A stretch of DNA of 64,000 nt from Rhizobium sp. L51/94 (GTDB lineage: Bacteria > Pseudomonadota > Alphaproteobacteria > Rhizobiales > Rhizobiaceae). Where the stretch lies: contig NZ_CP072142.1 of the NCBI RefSeq assembly GCF_019355555.1, positions 1,116,001 to 1,180,000 of the forward strand, read 5' to 3'. Made by a program: the position numbers and the translations under genes. Every line of letters begins with the position of its first letter. The stretch's first letter is position 1. Positions 18,511-26,348 of the stretch are shown one piece after another. Below the pieces are notes generated by a model, which saw only the letters and a program-made list of their open reading frames with translations, had not been told where the DNA came from and ran no database searches.

Positions 18511-18539
18511 GGTTCGATTCCGCTCAAGGCGACGGCTGT
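18511..18539 (+). repeat. tRNA-3'-end-like repeat, copy A
   Basis: GGTTCGATTCCGCTCA followed by AGGCGACGGCTGT resembles the T-loop and 3' end of a tRNA, but its T-stem pairs poorly and no full cloverleaf can be built. A similar segment (copy B, 20332-20363) has GGTTCGATTCCCCTCA and GCGATAGGCTCTGT. The two flank a 1.8-kb segment and could be remnants of an integration site. Confidence 0.35.
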
Positions 18540-18685
18540 CACTTTTGACCAGATCTGTCTGGCATCAATTTGTACTCCACCTTTTCAGCTGCTTAAAAAG
18601 CAGGATCACTGCGTCGATGCAATAATCTCGAGGAAATACTTCGCCAAAAAGGCCTAAGATTTATTGAATTGATGGGGATTGGAAC

Positions 18686-19332
18686 ATGCTGGATGTAGCG
18701 ATGACCGCAGCGCGCGCCCTAAAACAGCTGAACGATGAAGGCCTTCTAAGGTCTGAGCCGTTTATCGATGGGCAGTGGCAGATATCGAGGAGTGCGACTG
18801 GTGTCGCCGATCCTGCAAGCGATGACGAAATTGCCCGCGTCGGCGATTGCGATCTGACGATGCTTGATCGAGCTATTGACGCTGCCCAACGCGCTTTCCC
18901 ATTCTGGCGGGCGCTCCTTCCGCGTGATCGGGGCAGGATCATGCTAAATTGGGCAAAACTCATCCGCCTGCATGCTGGCGATCTTGCCACGATACTGACC
19001 GCCGAACAGGGTAAGCCTCTTTTCGAAGCCGAGGCAGAGATCCTCTACGGCGTCGGCTTTATCGAATGGTTCGCGGCCGAGGGCGAACGGGCATATGGCG
19101 AGACGATACCGAGCCACAAGCCCGATAGCCGTCTGTTCGTCTCGATGCAGCCGGTCGGGGTCTACGCGTCTCGGAGAAAATGGACAGCGGCATGGTGGGT
19201 CTGAATCGTGGCTTAGTCTCCGATCCGGCGGCACCGTTTGCCGGGACCAAACAAAGCGGCCTTGGACGGGAAGGCGCTCACCACGGAATTCTGGAGTTCT
19301 GTGAAACCAAATATATCGCTGTCTCTTGGTAA
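18686..19332 (+). pseudogene. gabD: succinate-semialdehyde/aldehyde dehydrogenase with internal deletion
   Basis: The first about 160 codons are an intact N-terminus of a GabD-type dehydrogenase (FIDGQWQ, VADPASDDEIARV, AFPFWRALLPRDRGRIM, LTAEQGKPLFEAEAEI, SMQPVGVYA). Around 19165 the sequence jumps, in another frame, to the C-terminus: SEKMDSGMVGLNRGL, PFAGTKQSGLGREGAHHGI, ETKYIAVSW and a TAA at 19332. About 270 codons, including the NAD-binding loop, the catalytic Cys and the general-base Glu, are missing. It cannot be an active enzyme. Confidence 0.88.
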
Positions 19333-19751
19333 GCAAAGATTACCGCCAAGACGGCCTGAAGCTGGAAACATAGGTGACGGTGCCCAGAGTTTCCGGGCAC
19401 CGATCGCGCCGTAGGCCCAAGAACACCAGCGTCGAACTGTTTTTAAACAGACGTGTCCAAAAAATCGGGAGTGGGCTCCGGTGATTCCCTTTGGAAAAGC
19501 ACTTCAACACGTGTATAACGCCTTCTCCCGAGATCATCTAATCTGATCGCGAATGAGGGAACACTGAGAAAGAGCAAGCTCGCCAGCCGGATGCCGACGA
19601 ACCATTATAGTCGCTTTTAACGGAAGGGCATCATTTGTGGTATCCTTCGTCAGGATCGATCTTGCCGCGAAAAACCCCAGTAGGCGTAGAGGGCTAGTAG
19701 CAATGGAACGGAAACCCTCACAAGGTTCAGCTTTCCCGGACCGGGGGGGTG
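19333..19751. other. intergenic gap; one stem-loop
   Basis: No gene seen. A perfect 8-bp stem CGGTGCCC (19378-19385) with GGGCACCG (19395-19402) lies just after the dehydrogenase remnant, perhaps its old terminator, but it has no T-run. Confidence 0.5.
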
Positions 19752-20228
19752 TTACACGACGCGAGAATATTCAACAGGTGGCTGCATTAGCTCTATCGTG
19801 ATACCATCCGGGCCGGAGATGTACGCGACCATTGTTCCGCATCGGGGGCCGGCTGGTATCGGCTGCGGCGAACCCTTCACTGCCCACCCCGCCGTCTCAA
19901 CCCGCGCGATGGCCGAGCGGATATCCGTAACCGTGAAGGCGATGTGCGCGGCGCCGATCGCACCCGCGCTACGAGGTGTCTGGCCCAGCGTACGGCCTGT
20001 CGAATACTCGAGAAGCTCGATAGGGTAGCCATTAGGAGCCGTCACCAGCGCCATTCGGCAACGCGGATCGTCAACCCCCGTGGCCTCCCGTAGGAACTCC
20101 ACACCCATCTCTCCTCGCCGAGCAAGGTCGAAACCCATCGCCTCAGTCCAGAACTGGATCGCCTCCTCCAACGAGGCGACCGAGAACCCCGTATGGTCCA
20201 CAGCTATCACGCCCGCATTTTCGGCCAT
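19752..20228 (-). CDS. VOC (glyoxalase/bleomycin-resistance/dioxygenase fold) protein
   Basis: 158 residues made of two beta-alpha-beta-beta-beta modules: IAVDHTGFSVASLEEAIQFW with the first metal His, IELLEYS with a Glu, AAHIAFTVTDIRSAIARVE with a His, and ISGPDGITIELMQPP with the last Glu. This His/Glu/His/Glu pattern is that of glyoxalase I-like metal sites. Specific reaction unknown. Short TTTTT-rich leader upstream; no operon partner. Confidence 0.85.
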   Translation of the reverse strand: MAENAGVIAVDHTGFSVASLEEAIQFWTEAMGFDLARRGEMGVEFLREATGVDDPRCRMALVTAPNGYPIELLEYSTGRTLGQTPRSAGAIGAAHIAFTVTDIRSAIARVETAGWAVKGSPQPIPAGPRCGTMVAYISGPDGITIELMQPPVEYSRVV

Positions 20229-20331
20229 TTTTTTAATCCTCTCATATCGAACAGTTGCGTCACGCTACAGTAAGCCACTCGCCTAACAACTCACAGCACT
20301 TGCAATCCCTTTAGCCATTTTTTTAAGCTCC

Positions 20332-20363
20332 GGTTCGATTCCCCTCACAGCGATAGGCTCTGT
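20332..20363 (+). repeat. tRNA-3'-end-like repeat, copy B
   Basis: Partner of the segment at 18511-18539; see there. It also contains GGTTCGATTCC followed by CTCA, GCGA and GGCT, but not a complete tRNA. Confidence 0.35.
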
Positions 20364-20468
20364 GTGAAACACACAGGAATTGATAACTCGGATGATTGCC
20401 TTTACTAACTTAACGAACTTGACGAAATGACAATGGCTGGCTATGTTGTTCTCAAAAGGTTGATTGTC

Positions 20469-21131
20469 ATGCCCGTCACGAAAACGTCAGCAAGCGAAAC
20501 TCCAAATATAGCGCTATCGATGAAGCTGCCCCGCAAGGCCGATTTCGAAAAAGCGTTGCTCAATCAGTATACCATGGCAGTGCAACTGAGCCAGAAGGCG
20601 GGCCATCAGGTGAGTTTCCGCGTCGTCGTGGATCCGCGCGCCGGAGCGCAAACAATTTCGATTGTCGAGAAAGACCCGCTGATTGGCGACGGTGCGTTTC
20701 CGGTCGAAGAGGCTGGCGAACCGGACGACGAACTGATGGCAGCCTTGTCCTCCGCACGAGCGCGCGGCCATCGCCGTGTTGCAGAGATCCTCAGCGAAGA
20801 CGATATGCTCAGAGCCAACGCCTTTTCAGATCTTATTGGCGTTTCGCGGGTCACGGTCAATACAAAGCGTCAAAACGGCCAGGTGCTCGGCCTGGATGGC
20901 GCCAAGCGAGGGTTCCGTTTCCCGGCGTGGCAGCTTGACCAGGACGGCCGACCCTATGCGGCGCTTCCAAAACTGCACGAGATCCTGACGGGTGCCTGGG
21001 CCGTTTACCGCTTCCTTGTTTCGCCCCACAGTGCGCTTGACGGTCGCACCGGGCTCGACGCCCTGAAGCGGGGCCAGGATGGCGACGTGATCGCCGCAGC
21101 CGAGGGCATTGCCCGCGGTGACTTCCGCTAA
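20469..21131 (+). CDS. antitoxin of a RES-type toxin-antitoxin pair
   Basis: 220 residues from ATG 20469 (AAAAGG upstream; an in-frame ATG at 20427 is less likely). The middle has a helix-turn-helix-like segment (ILSEDDMLRANAFSDLIGVSRVTVNTKRQ) and the C-terminus has the helical pattern of Xre/MbcA/ParS-type antitoxins (YAALPKLHEILTGAWAVYRFLVSPHSALDGRTGLDALKRG, a stretch where the toxin is bound, followed by DVIAAAEGIARGDF). Its TAA stop is directly followed by the toxin ATG. The N-terminal 90 residues are not familiar to me. Confidence 0.8.
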   Translation: MPVTKTSASETPNIALSMKLPRKADFEKALLNQYTMAVQLSQKAGHQVSFRVVVDPRAGAQTISIVEKDPLIGDGAFPVEEAGEPDDELMAALSSARARGHRRVAEILSEDDMLRANAFSDLIGVSRVTVNTKRQNGQVLGLDGAKRGFRFPAWQLDQDGRPYAALPKLHEILTGAWAVYRFLVSPHSALDGRTGLDALKRGQDGDVIAAAEGIARGDFR

Positions 21132-21749
21132 ATGACTGGTATCAAACCGCCTGCCTGTTTCGAACGTCAGCCGCTCGATATCGGAACGGTTCCTTCAGGG
21201 CGTCGCTTTGGCCGGATTTACGCAAGCGTCTTTTCGGACCCGTTAGGATTTGGAAAAACGCCGAGCCGTTTCAGCGACCCGCGCCGACGTGATGCAACGA
21301 AGCGCTTCGGCGTTCTTTATCTCGGCGAAACACTCAAGGTCTGCTTCCTAGAGGCGGTTCTGCGTGATCGCCGCGACGGTCTTGTCGGCGATCTTCCGAT
21401 CGATGAGAAAGAGATCTATGCGCGGCGCTACGCTGAGGTCGAGACGATCGCAGACCTCAGCCTTGTTGACCTGCGTGACGATCACCCGATCAGGATGGGG
21501 GTTCCGACTGACGTGACGAAATCATCACGTCAGAGCCTTGCGCGCTCCTGGGCGCTGGCTTTTCACGAACACCAGTCGCTTCCCGACGGTATCATCTATC
21601 CATCTCGCCTGAACGGGCATACGAACATTGCCGTCTTTGGGCGTGCCGTCTCCAAGCTGGCGCCGGCACGGGTCGTACCATTGATCGGCGCACCAGGCCT
21701 CGCCGTAGTCATCAATGACCTGCGGGTGAGCCTCGTCGATTTCCCTTGA
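21132..21749 (+). CDS. RES-domain toxin
   Basis: 205 residues. RES-fold landmarks: an N-terminal GRRFGRIYASVFSDPLGFGKTPSRFSDPR with the conserved R-x-Y and RFS-x-x, VLYLGETLKVCFLEAVLRD with the conserved Glu, and, late in the domain, HEHQSLPDGIIYPSRLNGHTNIAVFG with the YxS..N pattern (here Y, S and N). Tested RES toxins degrade NAD+. It starts on the base after the antitoxin stop, so the two form one operon. Confidence 0.88.
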   Translation: MTGIKPPACFERQPLDIGTVPSGRRFGRIYASVFSDPLGFGKTPSRFSDPRRRDATKRFGVLYLGETLKVCFLEAVLRDRRDGLVGDLPIDEKEIYARRYAEVETIADLSLVDLRDDHPIRMGVPTDVTKSSRQSLARSWALAFHEHQSLPDGIIYPSRLNGHTNIAVFGRAVSKLAPARVVPLIGAPGLAVVINDLRVSLVDFP

Positions 21750-22120
21750 AGCTTTGCTGATATGGGCGCCGGTCGCTATTTCCCTGCTCGGTTTCGGGCC
21801 CTCGGTCTTGACGGCCGCCTGAAATCCCGGTGGATCGAGGTGGACGAGGAAGCGCTCGATGATGAGCTCCGCTATCTGAGAACCGAAATCCATCGCTATT
21901 CAGACGCCGATCCTCCCGTTAAACGCCCCTTCTGCCTCCGACTGGTTCCGGGCCCGATAGCCATTTCTGCCCATCTTATGATCGGACCCATGCTTTGAGT
22001 GCATGGCCGACCTGAGTCTTTGCGTCTTATCTATGGGCGCGCAAGGGCCTATATTTCAATCATCGAAACGACGTTGGGACCAAGTAGGGTTGCTGGCGTC
22101 AAGAGACCTCACGAAAGGGG
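21750..22120. other. intergenic region with heat-shock-type promoter
   Basis: No convincing gene; a 78-codon open frame (21762-21998) shows no family features. The right end contains the likely promoter of the DUF1127 gene. Confidence 0.45.
22026..22054 (+). promoter_or_regulatory. RpoH-like promoter ahead of the DUF1127 gene
   Basis: CTTATC (22026-22031), 17-base spacer, CTATAT (22049-22054). This is near the alphaproteobacterial heat-shock sigma pattern (CTTG, about 17, CYTATnT). In Rhodobacter the matching locus is under RpoHI/RpoHII; here the assignment rests on position and partial match. Confidence 0.45.
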
Positions 22121-22126
22121 ATGATC

Positions 22127-22273
22127 ATGAACGTAGCACGCTCTTTCAACACTTGGCGCAAGTATCGTCAAACCGTAACCGAACTCGGCCGCATGAGCTC
22201 GCGTGAGCTACAGGACCTCGGCATCGATCGCGCCGACATTCACAGCGTAGCCCGCGCATCGGTTGCTCGCTAA
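22127..22273 (+). CDS. small DUF1127 protein (CcaF1-like)
   Basis: 48 residues. ATG 22127 is preferred over ATG 22121 because AAAGGGG (22114-22120) has the right spacing only to the former. The product (MNVARSFNTWRKYRQTV ... ELGRMSSRELQDLGIDRADI) has the DUF1127 pattern: basic N-terminal helix, then L..ms.reL.DiGi.R.di. Short Arg-rich DUF1127 proteins bind RNA in tested alphaproteobacteria, and CcaF1 of Rhodobacter affects maturation of the small RNAs encoded just downstream of it. Here too a set of CCUCCUCCC hairpins follows. Confidence 0.9.
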   Translation: MNVARSFNTWRKYRQTVTELGRMSSRELQDLGIDRADIHSVARASVAR

Positions 22274-22305
22274 GCGTTCGTCTCCAAGCCAATGTGATCG
22301 ACAAG

Positions 22306-22330
22306 ACGCCCGCTGATGATGCGGGCGTTT
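22306..22330 (+). terminator. intrinsic terminator or attenuator after the DUF1127 gene
   Basis: Stem ACGCCCGC (22306-22313) with GCGGGCGT (22321-22328), 7-base loop, followed by a short T tract (only TTTCT). The weak tract may allow read-through into the hairpin array. Confidence 0.7.
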
Positions 22331-22459
22331 CTATATTTGGCCTGCGACGAAACCCAGGGCTGGGGATTGCTTTCGTCGGAAAGAGGCCGTGCATTTCCGC
22401 ATAGCTGTTCTGCAGCAAAGTCTATTTAATGTGCGGAGAGAATTGGTATGTTGGTCCCA

Positions 22460-22616
22460 TCGAAGCGACGCACCTCCTCCCGCAGAGCTTCGAATTCAGA
22501 CGGCCCACTCCTCCTCCCAAGGGGCGTCTGTCGGAACAGCGGCACTCCTCCTCCCAGCCGTTGTTCGGTTCTTTTCGGAAAGCCTGCCGCACCTCCTCCC
22601 GCGGCAGGCTTTTTCA
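22460..22616 (+). ncRNA. tandem array of four CCUCCUCCC (cuckoo/CcsR-type) small-RNA hairpins
   Basis: Four successive stem-loops each present CCTCCTCCC in the loop: H1 stem TCGAAGC/GCTTCGA (22460-22493, motif 22473-22481); H2 CAGACG/CGTCTG (22497-22530, motif 22510-22518); H3 CGGAACAGCGGC/GCCGTTGTTCGG (22532-22568, motif 22547-22555); H4 AAGCCTGCCGC/GCGGCAGGCTT (22580-22611, motif 22592-22600), which ends in a T tract and so doubles as terminator. The loop motif is complementary to the Shine-Dalgarno sequence. The layout, DUF1127 gene then several such hairpins, equals the CcsR/cuckoo RNAs described in alphaproteobacteria. Separate small RNAs are probably cut from one transcript. Confidence 0.9.
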
Positions 22617-22909
22617 GTTTAAGGCCCGGATTCATCAAAGTCCTAGATCGAGCTGCAGTTCTTATCCTCTCTCTTAGGTGTTGAGCGACGAAAGGTTGGC
22701 CCCCAAGAGACGCACTGGACTTTTGAACGGGAACACGAGGCGAGCAGGGTCTCTGCAATCTCCAGCACCCTGGATCGGCGCAAGACAAGTGGGACGATCA
22801 TAGGGCTGAAACTTGCCGGCAAATTTCGCACTCGACATCGCGCCGCGATCCGCATAAAAAATATCACCATAGGCCAGAATTTTCTGGCGATAATCTTCAA
22901 AGGTGATCA

Positions 22910-24058
22910 ATGAGTGTGCGTGAAGCGGTTGGGGGTGACGTGGACTTCATCGCGCGGGCATACGCGTCTGCGTTCGCTTTCACCCGAAAACGCACCGTTG
23001 ACTACATAGAAGACACCGGGCTCCCAAACTTTCATATCATCGAGCAGGGAACCCGATCAGCGGCCGTGTTTGCGCTTGTTGAGACGGGACATTGGTTCGG
23101 TGGCAAAGTCGTGCCGGCGTGCAACATCGCCCACGTCGCAATCAGTCCGGAGCATCGGGGCTCCGGCCTTGCGGCAACAATTCTAGACTTCGCCTGCGAC
23201 GATGCGTTGCGACGAGGTGCCGCAGTCGCTAGTCTCTTCGCATCGACCCGACCGGTCTATCGCAAGTCAGGCTTCGAGCTGGCAGGCTCGGAAATGATCT
23301 ACGAGGCAGACACTTCCGAGCTCTACAAGATCAAGGCGAATTTCAAATGCCGCCGTCTCGCGAGCGAGAGCGCGCGATCGACATTGGGTGACATCTATAG
23401 CGAGCACTCCTGGGATCAGAATGGCGTTCTGGCACGTGATGCTGCTCATTGGAACGTGCTGCTCCGGGCAACTGATGAGGAACTTTCTACATTCGTATTT
23501 GAAGCCGACGGCAAAGATGTCGGCTACATCGTGCTGGACACAGGTAATCAGGATTGCTTGGTGCTCCGTGACTGGGTCGCGCTTTCGGGGCAAGCTGCCC
23601 GCGAAATATTGAAATTCTTGGGGACGTTTTCGACGGTCTATCCGCGTGTTCGGTGGCACGGCAGCCCATCCGATCAACTTATTTTTGCGCTGCCGGACAA
23701 GGGATCGCGGCTCGTGCATCAGGAGGAATTTCTAATGCGTGTGCTGTCTCCTAAGAAGGCACTCGCCGCCAGAGGCTATGGCCATGCCTCGGGAAACCTA
23801 AGAATCCACGTCGTTGGAGCGCCCGAGAATCAAACGTTGCTCCTCACCGTCAAAGACGGCAAGGCCACTTGCCAAGAGGACCTTGCGGGAGAGGTCGACA
23901 TCACGGTCGGGCTGTCACAGTTTGCCACGCTGTTCACGGGCTTCCGTTCGTCGTACTTTCTTCACAAGGCGGGCTGGATTATCGGCGACGCGGAGGCAAT
24001 AAAGCGCTGTAATGACATTTTTAGCGGCCCGGCTCCCTGGGTCGGCGAACATTTTTAA
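22910..24058 (+). CDS. Eis-like GNAT N-acetyltransferase
   Basis: 382 residues, AAAGGTG ribosome-binding site. N-terminal GNAT fold with acetyl-CoA site VAISPEHRGSGLAATIL (residues about 74-90), a second GNAT-like domain (WNVLLRATDEELSTFVFEADGKDVGYIVL), and a C-terminal SCP2-like domain (GNLRIHVVGAPENQTLLLTVKDGKA ... VDITVGLSQFATLFTGF). This three-part build is that of Eis-type enhanced-intracellular-survival proteins, which acetylate amines such as aminoglycosides or lysines. It directly precedes the RpiR regulator (11 bases), so it belongs to the amino-sugar locus and may acetylate an amino sugar or glycoside; that is inference. Confidence 0.85.
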   Translation: MSVREAVGGDVDFIARAYASAFAFTRKRTVDYIEDTGLPNFHIIEQGTRSAAVFALVETGHWFGGKVVPACNIAHVAISPEHRGSGLAATILDFACDDALRRGAAVASLFASTRPVYRKSGFELAGSEMIYEADTSELYKIKANFKCRRLASESARSTLGDIYSEHSWDQNGVLARDAAHWNVLLRATDEELSTFVFEADGKDVGYIVLDTGNQDCLVLRDWVALSGQAAREILKFLGTFSTVYPRVRWHGSPSDQLIFALPDKGSRLVHQEEFLMRVLSPKKALAARGYGHASGNLRIHVVGAPENQTLLLTVKDGKATCQEDLAGEVDITVGLSQFATLFTGFRSSYFLHKAGWIIGDAEAIKRCNDIFSGPAPWVGEHF

Positions 24059-24068
24059 GGATACGGTC

Positions 24069-24908
24069 TTGGATCCCGCACCCCAGATGGCGCTCATTGC
24101 GAGCATTCGATCGCGCGCTCCCAACATGACGCGCGCCTTGGAGCGCGTCGCGAACTACGCTCTCGAAGACCCTTCGGCCGTTCTCTACAAGAGCATCACC
24201 GAGCTGGCTGAGGATTCCCAATCGTCGGAAGCGAGTGTCATGCGCTTCTGTCGCGAGCTCGGGTTCGCTGGATTCCAGAACTTCAAGCTGGCGTTGGCCC
24301 AGGAACTCGCCACCCAGCAGCCGCCGAACGCAAGCAGCGGGAAAGGCGATACCGTGCTGGACCTGATCGAGACCGCTCGAATGGCTCTGAACGAGACCGA
24401 GAGACTATTGGACCGGCGTACCATCGAGGCAGTCGCGAGCGAATTGCTAAAGGCAACCCATATCGAAATCTTCGGAGTTGCCGCGTCTGCCATCACCGCG
24501 CAATATCTCGAGTATAAGCTCGCGAGACTTGGCCTCCACTCGCATATAGCCCGTGACGCCCATCTGGCGATCATGACGGCCGCTACCTCGGGACCTTCGG
24601 ACTTGTACTTCCTGGTCTCGAACTCGGGTTCGACGATTGATACAGTCAAGATTGCGGAGCGGGCCCATAAACGAGGGGCGAGGGTCGTAGGAATCACTAG
24701 CCGCGTGAAGAGCCCGCTAGCCGCGGTCTGCGATTATATCCTCCTCGCGTCTTGGCCCGAGACGCCGCTCACCGGTGGCGCCTATCCATCAAAGATCAGC
24801 GAACTCCTGATCGTCGATGCACTGGCAACCTACATTACGAAGGCCGCTCCAGAGCGTATCGATATCGTCCGCGAGACCGCCCAAAGCGTCACTGATCGCA
24901 GTATCTGA
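24069..24908 (+). CDS. MurR/RpiR-family transcriptional regulator
   Basis: 279 residues from TTG 24069, chosen because AAGGA (24057-24061) fits it; ATG 24087 is the next option. N-terminal RpiR helix-turn-helix (ALERVANYALEDPSAVLYKSITELAEDSQSSEASVMRFCRELGF), C-terminal SIS sugar-phosphate-binding domain (IEIFGVAASAITAQYLEYKLARLG, FLVSNSGSTIDTVKIAERAHKRGARVVGIT). Such regulators respond to phosphosugars. It precedes an amino-sugar catabolic operon, so the effector is probably an amino-sugar phosphate such as ManNAc-6-P or GlcNAc-6-P. Confidence 0.9.
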   Translation: MDPAPQMALIASIRSRAPNMTRALERVANYALEDPSAVLYKSITELAEDSQSSEASVMRFCRELGFAGFQNFKLALAQELATQQPPNASSGKGDTVLDLIETARMALNETERLLDRRTIEAVASELLKATHIEIFGVAASAITAQYLEYKLARLGLHSHIARDAHLAIMTAATSGPSDLYFLVSNSGSTIDTVKIAERAHKRGARVVGITSRVKSPLAAVCDYILLASWPETPLTGGAYPSKISELLIVDALATYITKAAPERIDIVRETAQSVTDRSI

Positions 24909-24956
24909 GCCATTTTTCCCAGACGTATTTCAAAGCCGGGTAAACAGATTTCTGTT

Positions 24957-25015
24957 TTGACGGAAATTTTCATCAAGAAAATTATCTTGACGGATACCGT
25001 CACTGCGCCTAGCTT
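24957..25015 (+). promoter_or_regulatory. repeat-rich promoter region of the amino-sugar operon
   Basis: TTGACGGA occurs twice 30 bases apart (24957-24964, 24987-24994). Between them lies GAAATTTTC (24963-24971) and GAAAATTATC, AT-rich half sites like those of RpiR operators. The second TTGACG with TAGCTT 17 bases on (25010-25015) may be the promoter. Confidence 0.4.
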
Positions 25016-25043
25016 CCCGCTAACAAAAAAACGGGAACTACCA

Positions 25044-25163
25044 ATGATCGACATCCTCGAAGACTTACGGGGCGGCCTAGCTGTGTCCTGTCAGGCAATT
25101 GAAGACAGTCTGCTGCGTGAGACGCATCGTCGCGCTGCCGCGTGCTCCGATCATGGATGGTGA
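25044..25163 (+). pseudogene. possible nanE N-terminal remnant
   Basis: 39 codons with GGGAA upstream. The start (MIDILEDLRGGLAVSCQA) resembles the beginning of ManNAc-6-phosphate 2-epimerases (LLxxLRGGLIVSCQ) and the start of the complete nanE domain at 31243 (LKDILKSALIVSCQP). It then ends abruptly. Either a relic of an earlier nanE copy or a leader peptide; the rest of the gap to 25281 shows nothing else. Confidence 0.4.
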
Positions 25164-25281
25164 AACTCGTTCGCATCGAAGGGTAGTTCCGTCATTACCT
25201 GTCCTGACGTGATCACACGTCTAATTTGCTGATGCCGTTGCCGGCATCGCAGCCTGACCCACACCAAAAGGGAGAAATGAA

Positions 25282-26295
25282 ATGAGCAGCAAATTTCGCG
25301 TAGCAGTCATCGGAGCCGGTTTCATGGGCTCGATGCACGCACAGATCTTCGCGAACGAGCCGCGTGCCGAACTCGTGGCCGTTGTCGACCAAAACATCGA
25401 CCGAGCCAAGGAACTTGCCGGCCAGCTCGGCAAGGGCGTCAAGGCATATGCCACCCATCAGGACCTTCTTGCCGCTGAACAGCTGGACTTGGTCAGCATC
25501 TGCACGCCTGACCATCTTCACCTCGAGCCAGCTCTCGCTATCGCTGCCAAGGGCGTCAACCTGTTCGTCGAGAAGCCGATCGCTTCCACCATTGAGGACG
25601 CGCAGAAGATAGTCGACGCGTGCAAGGCCGCGAACGTCAAGCTCGGCATCGGCTATCTGCTGCGCTTCGATCCACGCTACTACAAGGCTCGCGAACTCAT
25701 CACGTCGGGTCAGATTGGCACTCCGATCCACATCTATGCTCGTCGCAATAGCGCGCGCACGGAAGGACCCAAGCGTTACGCCGGAACGTTGCCACTCGCT
25801 CTCCATGTCACCGTGCACGACGTCGATATGGTCCTGTGGATGCTCGAAGGACAGAAGCCCGTCAGCGTTTATGCCCAGCAGACTGATATCCTCCTTGGCT
25901 CGATCGGTACTCAGGACACAATTGCCGGCATCGTCCGCTTCTCAGGAGGCACAGTCGTAAACTTCGAGAGCGCGTGGTCTCTTCCCGGTGGCGCGCGACA
26001 CATGATCGACGCCCGCATGGAGATGATCGGCACTGCAGGCTCCTTCGAGGTCCAGTGTGGCGACAGCGGCCTCTATTTCGCAGACAACCAGACCTCCCGC
26101 GAGATCGACACCCAGCATTGGCCGATTATCGAAGGCCGCGTCGGCGGCGACCTCAAGCTGCAGCTTGCCAGCGTCCTCGAGTGGCTCGACGGCGGTCCTT
26201 CGCAGGTTGCGAGCGGTGCAGAAGCCGTCCAGTCGCTCGAACTGACACGCGCACTCATTCGCTCCGCTGAAACCGGCGAGGTTATCAAGCTCTAA
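25282..26295 (+). CDS. Gfo/Idh/MocA-family NAD(P)-dependent oxidoreductase
   Basis: 337 residues, ribosome-binding site GGGAGA. N-terminal Rossmann domain VAVIGAGFMGSMHAQIF, then the family motif VEKPIA (about residue 95) and the C-terminal substrate domain with ALHVTVHDVDMVLWML holding the catalytic His. Members oxidise or reduce sugars and inositols. First complete gene of the amino-sugar operon, 53 bases before a binding-protein gene. It may convert an unusual sugar (for example a ketosugar or glycoside) into an amino-sugar intermediate; the substrate is not known. Confidence 0.92.
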   Translation: MSSKFRVAVIGAGFMGSMHAQIFANEPRAELVAVVDQNIDRAKELAGQLGKGVKAYATHQDLLAAEQLDLVSICTPDHLHLEPALAIAAKGVNLFVEKPIASTIEDAQKIVDACKAANVKLGIGYLLRFDPRYYKARELITSGQIGTPIHIYARRNSARTEGPKRYAGTLPLALHVTVHDVDMVLWMLEGQKPVSVYAQQTDILLGSIGTQDTIAGIVRFSGGTVVNFESAWSLPGGARHMIDARMEMIGTAGSFEVQCGDSGLYFADNQTSREIDTQHWPIIEGRVGGDLKLQLASVLEWLDGGPSQVASGAEAVQSLELTRALIRSAETGEVIKL

Positions 26296-26348
26296 ACCTG
26301 GTCCAAGCAACTCAAACGCAGCTCACGGTAACTGAAAAGGGGAATAAC

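Noticed and set aside
18511-18539. tRNA gene
   Set aside because: Only a T-loop-like piece is present; the T-stem does not pair and no acceptor or anticodon arm can be folded.
22441-22620. CRISPR array suggested by the repeated CCTCCTCCC
   Set aside because: The repeated unit is 9 bases in hairpin loops with different stems; there are no long direct repeats or spacers. It is a small-RNA array.
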